Of a DNA stretch of 64,000 nucleotides, positions 56,771 to 64,000 are shown in pieces. This stretch comes from Candidatus Gastranaerophilales bacterium (lineage in GTDB: Bacteria > Cyanobacteriota > Vampirovibrionia > Gastranaerophilales > Gastranaerophilaceae). The notes beneath the pieces were generated by a model. That model did no database searches, was not told the origin of the DNA, and was given only the letters and a program-made list of their open reading frames with translations. Each line of letters opens with the position of its first letter. The stretch's first letter is position 1. The DNA lies in assembly GCA_947624975.1 (NCBI GenBank), contig CANQMP010000001.1, positions 62,001 through 126,000 on the forward strand, in the 5' to 3' direction. The position numbers were made by a program, and so were the translations under genes.

Positions 56771-57514
56771 ATGACAGATAAGCAATTTAGAATAGTTACA
56801 AAAAGCAAGCATTTCATTTATTTTGTCACAGAAGTTGATGAAAATAAAAACTGGTGCTTGAAAATTGCTATTAAAGAAAGGTTTAAAAGTAAATTTAAAA
56901 AAGCCTCTGTTGATGAAATAACAGGATATAATGTCATACTAAAAATTATACTCTCTTTACCTCATACCCCTCATTATATGAGATTTAATTCGTATAAAGA
57001 CAGCCCCTACAAATATATGGAACTGGATAGACCATTTAGAAATGAGATTAATAAGACGATTAAAAAAACTAATACAACCTATGAAAATGAATCTATACCG
57101 TTTTATGATTATGCCCTTGTACAATGGGAAGATTTAAACGATAAAGAAAGATTTTTCTTATATGAAACACCAAATCAAGAGATGAGGTGGATTACCGCTC
57201 CCATTGATAAAAAGATGTCAGGGCTTTGTATGAATGTTGAATTGACACTACAATCTATGGGTAAAATCATCAATCAACGACCTTATCTCATAGTTCAAAA
57301 TGATTATGAGGATAAACAAAATCTAAATTGGGTAAAAGTCAGACTGGATGGAAGTGTCATTGACGATAAAAAACTTATATTTAAAGAATCGGAAATAAAT
57401 GAGCTTAAAACTTGGATTGAAATTAATAAATTGACTATTCTTCTTTATTGGACACAGGAAGAAGCGGATTATACGGATATTGTTGAAAAAATAAAACCAA
57501 TTACCCACACATAG
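56771..57514 (+). CDS. family A-like C-terminal region protein
   Basis: YLIVQND...LIFKESEINELKTWIEINKLTILLYW. Confidence 0.55.
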   Translation: MTDKQFRIVTKSKHFIYFVTEVDENKNWCLKIAIKERFKSKFKKASVDEITGYNVILKIILSLPHTPHYMRFNSYKDSPYKYMELDRPFRNEINKTIKKTNTTYENESIPFYDYALVQWEDLNDKERFFLYETPNQEMRWITAPIDKKMSGLCMNVELTLQSMGKIINQRPYLIVQNDYEDKQNLNWVKVRLDGSVIDDKKLIFKESEINELKTWIEINKLTILLYWTQEEADYTDIVEKIKPITHT

Positions 57515-57593
57515 AACTAAAGATTAATTTTAAACAAGTAAATACGACCGAAATGGACGGAGTTACAAATTATAATAGAAAAAGGATAAAACT

Positions 57594-57788
57594 ATGGTAA
57601 ATGAATACGATGATGAACCGGAATTATATATAAGCGAAGAAACTGCACAACTGTTAGCGCAGCTTGTAGAATATAACGGGAAATGGTATTTCCCTGATGA
57701 AATACCTAATCAGGATGAAGAAACAAATTCAAAACCTAAAACAAAAAGAGGCAAAAAAAATGGAAGACATTATAGGAAAATATACTAA
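57594..57788 (+). CDS. small protein, possible remnant of array family
   Basis: EYNGKWYFPDEIP resembles CYEGKYYFPEEEIP of 61508..62236. Confidence 0.5.
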   Translation: MVNEYDDEPELYISEETAQLLAQLVEYNGKWYFPDEIPNQDEETNSKPKTKRGKKNGRHYRKIY

Positions 57789-58878
57789 AGCAAAAATTTT
57801 CACCGATAACATTGAAAATAGCGCAATAAAACAAGTTGAAGATATTTGTAATCACCCTATTTTTGAAGATTGCACAGTTAGAATTATGCCTGACGGTCAT
57901 ACAGGAAAAGGCTGTACAATAGGTTTTACTTCAACTCTGCCTAAAAACGGTGAAATTATACCAAATATTATAGGAGTTGACCAGTCTTGCGGTATGCTCA
58001 CGATTAAACTAAAAGAATGCAAAACGCTTAAAGATTATCTGAAATTAGATAAAGTAATAAGACAATTTATCCCGACAGGTTTAAGAGGAAGAAAAACAAT
58101 ATCGGCTTTAGTTCCCGAAGAATTAAAAGAAGAAGTAATCCGATATAATAAAGATAATTTAAAACGAGGTGCTAATGACGACCTTTTAAAAATCGGCTCA
58201 CTGGGCGGCGGTAATCATTTTATTTCAATAGAAAAAGGGCAGACAGGTACTTATTTAATTATCCATAGCGGAAGCAGAGATTTTGGAAATAAAATGGCTG
58301 TTTATTTCCAACAAAAAGCTATTGAAACCAATTTGTATATGCAAGGTGAACAAAAACAACTTTCATATCTAAAAGGTGATGATACTCTTGAATACTTAAA
58401 TTGTGCTAAAGTATGCAGGGATTATAGCCATTATAGCCGTTATATTATAGCAAAAGAAATTTTGGATAATATGGGTTGGAGTGAAATTGAAACTTTTGAA
58501 ACAATCCATAATTATATTGGAGAAGATAACATAATAAGAAAAGGTGCAATATCAGCTAAAAAGGATGAAAAGGCGTTAATTCCGATTAATATGGCATACG
58601 GAAGTTTTATTGTAACGGGCAAAGGCAACGAAGATTGGAATAATTCAGCTCCCCATGGAGCAGGAAGACTATTTTCAAGAACAAAAGCAAAAGAGGTATT
58701 AACAATGAAAGAATATAAAGAAAGTATGGAAGGTATTCACAGCACTTGTATAACGACTGGAACAATAGATGAAAGCCCTATGGCATATAAAAACGGAGAT
58801 GAAATAAAAGAATTGATAACACCCACTGCCACTATAATCGACCATCTTATCCCTGTATATAATTACAAGGCAAGTTAA
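57760..58878 (+). CDS. rtcB: RtcB-family RNA ligase
   Basis: DGHTGKGCTIGFT; GVDQSCGM; GSLGGGNHFIS; IIHSGSRDFG; SAPHGAGRLFSR; ATG at 57760 with upstream AGAGG. Confidence 0.92.
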   Translation: MEDIIGKYTKAKIFTDNIENSAIKQVEDICNHPIFEDCTVRIMPDGHTGKGCTIGFTSTLPKNGEIIPNIIGVDQSCGMLTIKLKECKTLKDYLKLDKVIRQFIPTGLRGRKTISALVPEELKEEVIRYNKDNLKRGANDDLLKIGSLGGGNHFISIEKGQTGTYLIIHSGSRDFGNKMAVYFQQKAIETNLYMQGEQKQLSYLKGDDTLEYLNCAKVCRDYSHYSRYIIAKEILDNMGWSEIETFETIHNYIGEDNIIRKGAISAKKDEKALIPINMAYGSFIVTGKGNEDWNNSAPHGAGRLFSRTKAKEVLTMKEYKESMEGIHSTCITTGTIDESPMAYKNGDEIKELITPTATIIDHLIPVYNYKAS

Positions 58879-58893
58879 AATAGGAAAGTTAAA

Positions 58894-59238
58894 ATGAAAT
58901 ATTTAATTCGTGCAAACAAAGTTGTATTTTCAGGTAATAAAGAAATGATAATTAAATATATGTCCGATTTTTACAAATCAGAGTCAAAACAATGGCTTGA
59001 TAAAGACGGCAACTGTAATGATTTTGGTAAATTTAAAACATTTATCGGGTCAATGGGTTATGAAATAAAAGATAAAATTCCTGCCAGTTGCCGATGTGAA
59101 GGAATTGCGGTAAGTATAAGTGATTTTAAAAGAGTATTTCAAGAAGAACATTTCTCTATAAAAAATACCGCAGAAAGGCTTCATATTACGGAAAAACTGG
59201 CAGCTCAATCAGCAAGAAAATTGAAATTAAAGAAATAA
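58894..59238 (+). CDS. hypothetical protein directly downstream of rtcB
   Basis: 114-aa ORF, HTH-like C-terminus. Confidence 0.6.
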   Translation: MKYLIRANKVVFSGNKEMIIKYMSDFYKSESKQWLDKDGNCNDFGKFKTFIGSMGYEIKDKIPASCRCEGIAVSISDFKRVFQEEHFSIKNTAERLHITEKLAAQSARKLKLKK

Positions 59239-59248
59239 AGACAAAATT

Positions 59249-59440
59249 ATGAGCAGAAGCAGAAAAAAGAACCCGATAAGACAAACAGCTACAAATAAAA
59301 CCTATAAAAAGATATATAACAAAAAGACAAGACATCAAGACATTGGAAATAACGGGGAATATAAAAAGCATAATGATTCTTATGAAATTTGTGATTGGCT
59401 TGAATATAATCCCGAAGACCCAAAAATATACAGGAAATGA
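59249..59440 (+). CDS. small basic protein
   Basis: MSRSRKKNPIRQTATNKTYKKIYNKKTR. Confidence 0.55.
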   Translation: MSRSRKKNPIRQTATNKTYKKIYNKKTRHQDIGNNGEYKKHNDSYEICDWLEYNPEDPKIYRK

Positions 59441-59450
59441 GGAAAAACAG

Positions 59451-60263
59451 ATGATAAATAAAAAAATATTAGAAGAATGTTATGAACATATAGTTAACGG
59501 AAATCCGAATGTATTAAAAACAGGTTTTGATGTACTGGATAAAGGACTTCAAAATGTTGATTTTGGAAGTTTAATTTTAATAAGTGCAAGACCTGCCATG
59601 GGAAAAACAGCATTAATGCTCGGAATAATGTATAATCTGTTAAAACAAGGTGAAAGTTGTGTGTTTGTTTCTCAAAGTGAGGGAATAGAGCGTATAATAA
59701 GACGCTTATTATCTTATATTTCTAGAGTTTCAATGTCCGATATAAACAATAGCCGAAAGTTAACACAAGAAAAAATAGAAAAATTAAGGCAGGCAAAAGA
59801 AGAACTTTCGACTTTAAATATAGAGCTTTTTGAACATAAATTTTATATTGAACAGATAAAAAGAGAAGTGGAAGATTCCCCGAGCAAATATATATTTATA
59901 GATAATGCAGATTTAATGGATGATTTTAACAAAGAAACAAACATTGATACGTTTGCCGAGTTAAAAAATATAGCTCGTGAAAATAACCGTATTATTTTTA
60001 CCACCTGTCCTCTTTCAAAAACTGTTGAAGAAAGAGAAGATAAACGACCAATGTTATATGACTTAAAAGAAACCTTAAAATCATATATGGTTCCGGATGT
60101 AGTTATGTTTATTTACAGAGATTCTTACTACAATATTGCAGAAGAAAAAGATAAAAACAAAGCTGAAATTATAATCGATTACAATAAAAACGGATGTATA
60201 GAAGATTGTAATCTGTATCTGGCATATACGGATGGAAAGTTTTATAACTTAAAGGATGCATAA
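59451..60263 (+). CDS. DnaB C-terminal-like RecA-fold ATPase without DnaB N-domain
   Basis: LKTGFDVLDKGLQNVDFGSLILISARPAMGKTALMLGI; FIDNADLM; start at internal ATG. Confidence 0.85.
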   Translation: MINKKILEECYEHIVNGNPNVLKTGFDVLDKGLQNVDFGSLILISARPAMGKTALMLGIMYNLLKQGESCVFVSQSEGIERIIRRLLSYISRVSMSDINNSRKLTQEKIEKLRQAKEELSTLNIELFEHKFYIEQIKREVEDSPSKYIFIDNADLMDDFNKETNIDTFAELKNIARENNRIIFTTCPLSKTVEEREDKRPMLYDLKETLKSYMVPDVVMFIYRDSYYNIAEEKDKNKAEIIIDYNKNGCIEDCNLYLAYTDGKFYNLKDA

Positions 60264-61505
60264 TTGATGGAAATAAATATATTTGAGAATGTTGGTATTT
60301 ATAATTTAGACGAAGAATTTGGGAACGATAAATTCTTTTATTTGGCGAGTTTTTCTACTCCTAAAGAAATAGAGAAGGTGTCAAACAAAGAGCCTTTGGT
60401 TGATGTAGCAACGGATAGTTTTTGTTTTGATATAAACGGTTACGATTTAAAATTATACTTTGAAAATCCCAATATTACCGTATTTCTTGATTTTATAGAA
60501 AGTATAATGTATGCAGGTGCAGAATCCAAAATCGCTGTTTTGGAAGATAAAGACATGTATAGATATATACTATCTTTCCCATTATACGGCACTTTTGACA
60601 ATAACGATGATTTGGATAAAAGACGAATTGTAATATTAGATGATAATAATAAAGATAATGCCGAAAATATAACCGTTAAAAGTGATTTTATTATTTATCA
60701 ATACGAATTTGTTAAACAGATGAATGAACAATTACATAAAATCTATGAAAATACCTGCGAGAAAAAATGTAAAGCTATCATAGGCGAATATATAAAAACT
60801 TTTGATGAATATGTTAATAGGGGGCATAAATCCTTTGATGAAGAAATGGAAATATATATGGAAAGGCTCGAAGAAAAAGAAGAAAATAAAGAAAAAGTCG
60901 AAAATAATATTTCTGATTCTAAAGGTTGGCAAGGCAAAAGAATAATTTGGGCAAAAGATTTAGAAGATTATTTTAACTCCATAAAACATACTCTCATAGG
61001 AAAAACCATAGATAAAATATATATATTTGGGAATTTACCCGCATTTTGTATGTGGGATTACGTATTTGAGTATAAAAACGGGAAATGGTATTTGGAAGGG
61101 GAAGAAACAGATGAAGAACCAAGTTACTACCCTTTTAAGACCGAAGATACACAATTTGAGATGGACGGACCTATAATTCTATGGTTTGGCGATACAAACA
61201 TAGAAATTGATTATTGGCAGGGCAGTGTTGTCCGTCTTGCACAAAACACACTTGTTAAAAGTCAATATACCTATAACGTAAGCACAAATTTTTCAAAAAA
61301 TATAATAGGTCATAAACTTGTGGATATTCAAATTCATAAAACCGATAAGGTTTATTTTATGGACTTTTTAGCGAGCGCAGAAGGTATTGAACGAAAAGAC
61401 GGTGATGATATGTTTGAAGAAATTTGGTTTATTTTTGATAACGGATATAAATTGGAAATTACAACAGACCATACCGATTATATGGTTGTAGGTGAGGTTA
61501 AATAA
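60264..61505 (+). CDS. paralog family B protein (unknown)
   Basis: STPKEIEKVSNKE; NVSTNFSKNIIGHKLVDI; FDNGYKLEI. Confidence 0.75.
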   Translation: MMEINIFENVGIYNLDEEFGNDKFFYLASFSTPKEIEKVSNKEPLVDVATDSFCFDINGYDLKLYFENPNITVFLDFIESIMYAGAESKIAVLEDKDMYRYILSFPLYGTFDNNDDLDKRRIVILDDNNKDNAENITVKSDFIIYQYEFVKQMNEQLHKIYENTCEKKCKAIIGEYIKTFDEYVNRGHKSFDEEMEIYMERLEEKEENKEKVENNISDSKGWQGKRIIWAKDLEDYFNSIKHTLIGKTIDKIYIFGNLPAFCMWDYVFEYKNGKWYLEGEETDEEPSYYPFKTEDTQFEMDGPIILWFGDTNIEIDYWQGSVVRLAQNTLVKSQYTYNVSTNFSKNIIGHKLVDIQIHKTDKVYFMDFLASAEGIERKDGDDMFEEIWFIFDNGYKLEITTDHTDYMVVGEVK

Positions 61506-61507
61506 GC

Positions 61508-62236
61508 ATGGAATATACAATATTTTATAAAACAAAAGATAGCGATGAGTTTAAGCATGGAAGACTGAATTTATCTTACGAAGAATGCGAAAAAATCTGT
61601 AAAGCTGAAGGCTATACTTATTACAATATAGTTGATTTAACAACGTACGGTGCGGATGACTTGCATGACAGAACAAATATAACCTGCTATGAGGGCAAAT
61701 ATTATTTTCCCGAAGAAGAAATCCCATACCCGAAAAAAGAACCCCAAATTATGGGAAGTTTACAAATGTCTTTTGTTTGGGATGAAGTTTATGCAAATTG
61801 CGAAAAAGACTATGATGAAATCTATGAAGGGAAAGATGAGTTTACAACAACGGTAGTTGTAAAATTTTATCAATTTGATACAATGGATGAAGTTGGAATA
61901 GTTGCACAATATATGATTGAAGATTTACCAAAATTCCTTGAAGATTTAGAAAAAAACAAGCAAGCAGTATATATAAACGCTGATTATTCGCCTTTTAAAT
62001 GGCTTGCTTGGATACAGGATGATAAGGTTCGTTTAATTCATCAAGACTATGGGGATAGCGATATTTTAGAAGAATTTGATATTTTAATTGATAAAGAAAA
62101 ATTTATTCATGTGTGCTACACTATGCTAAAAAATATGGAAGAAACAATCCAAGCTGATTTAAAAAGATATGAAAAATATATTAAAGAAAAATATAAAAAT
62201 AACCATAAAGTGTGTTATAATAAAAATGTACGATAA
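61508..62236 (+). CDS. array protein of unknown function
   Basis: 242-aa ORF, YEGKYYFPEEEIPY motif shared with 57594..57788. Confidence 0.65.
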   Translation: MEYTIFYKTKDSDEFKHGRLNLSYEECEKICKAEGYTYYNIVDLTTYGADDLHDRTNITCYEGKYYFPEEEIPYPKKEPQIMGSLQMSFVWDEVYANCEKDYDEIYEGKDEFTTTVVVKFYQFDTMDEVGIVAQYMIEDLPKFLEDLEKNKQAVYINADYSPFKWLAWIQDDKVRLIHQDYGDSDILEEFDILIDKEKFIHVCYTMLKNMEETIQADLKRYEKYIKEKYKNNHKVCYNKNVR

Positions 62237-62495
62237 ATCTTTTGATTTATTAGCGTACGTGTCGGACAGGTTATTTATAATAGCCTGCCCCTCTATTAAA
62301 GCAGTTATCATAATATCCGAACTGCTGCTAAACGGCATTACTGCGGATAGCCGAAAGGTATGATTAAAGTAATCCTGCAATTCATTTGTAAAATCCGTGA
62401 GCGGCCCATAGATAGCGGATTCACCTTAAAAAGGTTATTTGAATGTAAAATTGCCGTGCATAAGGAACAGTAAATCGATACTGTTCCTTATTGCT
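62226..62495 (+). ncRNA. structured non-coding region, candidate ncRNA
   Basis: serial hairpins: ATAAATC/GATTTAT within GTACG/CGTAC, CAGGTTAT/ATAGCCTG, GCAGTT/AACTGC, long-range ACGGCA/TGCCGT, 13-bp ATAAGGAACAGTA-AATCGA-TACTGTTCCTTAT; TATAAT just upstream. Confidence 0.5.
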
Positions 62496-62612
62496 ATGTT
62501 TAAATTTTGCAAACACAATTACATATTCTCATATTTGACAGGGTAATTCATCAATCATTTTGCCACACGCTTTAAAAAAATGAGAGAAATTAAACAGCAT
62601 TAAAAAATCATA

Positions 62613-62766
62613 TTAAAAAGGATATATGCTTTTACCACACATATCCCATACATCTAAACAACCACTTGGGAAATTAACCATTTATGATCAGCGAGTTAAT
62701 TTTACAATTTAGATTGCATCCTCTGTCGTTAGACAGCGCTACCCGTAGGTCTCGATATTTCTATCT
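62613..62766 (-). ncRNA. candidate ~150-nt ncRNA with own promoter and terminator
   Basis: minus promoter TTAAGT-17-TATAAT (62801-62773); helices CTGTC/GACAG, ATCTAAA/TTTAGAT, AAATTAAC/GTTAATTT; terminator GGATATGTG/CATATATCC-TTTTT. Confidence 0.6.
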
Positions 62767-63042
62767 GCTTTTATTATAACATATTTTAAGCCAAAACTTA
62801 ATCCTCGCAAGGGTTTATGTTAAATTTTGTATCGTAATTTCTTATGATATTAAATATGGTTTTTAAAAAATCAAAAAATTTTTGATTTTGCAAAGTTATT
62901 AAAAATGACCATTTATTTTTTATAAAATCGTTACCTCAAACGGCGTGCCTTTTGAGTAATAGGATTTGATAATAAAAATACAAATATGACCTTTTAAGTT
63001 ACGTGTACATATTCGAGCAAAATTATACGAGGAAGTTATCAA

Positions 63043-63783
63043 ATGACAGATTACAAAAAAGAGTTTTTAAAATGTCTTGAAAGTATTGATTACACAAGGA
63101 GAAGATTTGATGTGTTTCAGGATTTTTTAACCTTATCGACGATATCGCTTGCGAATGTCGTTTTACAAAACGATAAATTGGAAAAACAATATTTTGAAAT
63201 AATAAAAAGATACAAAAAACCCGAAAAATTGGCGGAATTGCTTACAATTATTACACTCGCTTTGGAAGAAAAAATAACAGATTTCTTAGGCGAAGTTTAT
63301 ATGTTCGGGAATTTCAGCGAGAAAAAATGTGGGCAATTTTTTACACCCTATCACATCTCCCAATTTATATCAGAAATTATATTTGACGAACGTATTGCGA
63401 AACAAACAATAGAAGAGCAAGGATTTATAAAATTATCCGAACCATGTTGTGGATCAGGGGGTATGATTCTTTCATTTGCTGAAACAATGCTCAAATATAA
63501 CTTAAATCCCCAAAAGCAAATGATATTTCAAGGAATAGATGTTGATATTAATTGCTGCAGAATGTCTTTTATACAGACCTCATTATTGGGTTTAACAGGT
63601 GAAATAATACACGGTGATACGATTTTATTAAATTGTTGGCAGGTTTTTGTTACTCCAATGACAATTCTTAACATGAATAATTACCTAAGGTTTAGAGAAT
63701 ATCAAAAAGGTTATATTAAAGAAGACACACCAAATAAATTTCTAACAAAAGATTTTATTCAACTGAAATTACTAGGAGGTTAA
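63043..63783 (+). CDS. N6-DNA-methylase-like protein lacking an evident NPPY motif
   Basis: GQFFTPYHISQFI; motif I SEPCCGSGGMILSFAE; no NPPY; ends HGDTILLNCWQVFVTPMTIL. Confidence 0.8.
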   Translation: MTDYKKEFLKCLESIDYTRRRFDVFQDFLTLSTISLANVVLQNDKLEKQYFEIIKRYKKPEKLAELLTIITLALEEKITDFLGEVYMFGNFSEKKCGQFFTPYHISQFISEIIFDERIAKQTIEEQGFIKLSEPCCGSGGMILSFAETMLKYNLNPQKQMIFQGIDVDINCCRMSFIQTSLLGLTGEIIHGDTILLNCWQVFVTPMTILNMNNYLRFREYQKGYIKEDTPNKFLTKDFIQLKLLGG

Positions 63784-63784
63784 T

Positions 63785-64000
63785 ATGGCAACATACGGAT
63801 ATATCAGAGTAAGCAAAATAGACCAGGACACAGAAAAAAATAAGCTGGATATGATTAAATTTGCAAACGATAACAAGTTTGGTAATGTAGATTTTACAGA
63901 AGAACACGTTACGGGCAGAAAACATTTTCGATTTAGACAGTTAGGAAGATTGTTAAATGAAATGCAAAAAGGAGATATATTAATTATCCCGGAGTTTTCC
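63785..64000 (+). CDS. serine recombinase (resolvase/invertase family), truncated by window end
   Basis: MATYGYIRVSKIDQDTEKNKLDMIKFANDNKFGNVDFTEEHVTGRKHFRFRQLGRLLNEMQKGDILIIPEFS. Confidence 0.88.
   Translation, partial: MATYGYIRVSKIDQDTEKNKLDMIKFANDNKFGNVDFTEEHVTGRKHFRFRQLGRLLNEMQKGDILIIPEFS

Overview
AT-rich bacterial window made of three blocks. (1) ~1-36.9 kb: most of a podovirus-type prophage, with its left end and integrase outside the window. It has leftward early/replication genes, a divergent repressor/operator region, two secreted 'moron'-like genes, then a rightward T7/BPP-1-like late block: small and large terminase, portal, scaffold, capsid, Bbp16-like cement protein, tail tubular proteins, internal virion proteins, a 3059-aa multi-enzyme polyvalent ejection protein, tail fibre, discoidin-like adhesin and M15 endolysin. 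(2) ~37-42 kb: short chromosomal segment (XRE regulator, prepilin-like protein, folK, HI0933-family flavoprotein, membrane protein), in the style of Gastranaerophilales/'Melainabacteria' (inference). (3) ~42.05 kb to the window end: a genomic island that begins at a 3' tRNA-Glu fragment cut exactly at the anticodon loop. It carries a NYN-domain protein, a PD-(D/E)XK-like protein, regulators, a 14-kb one-strand array of paralogous unknown proteins interleaved with WG-repeat proteins, RtcB and a DnaB-C-like ATPase, then two structured non-coding regions, an N6-methylase-like protein and a serine recombinase cut by the window edge. The best candidates for something undescribed are the paralog array with its repeated 5'UTR hairpin, the non-coding RNA candidates at 36.9, 62.2 and 62.7 kb, and the polyvalent protein. 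All family calls come from reading motifs by eye; no searches were run.
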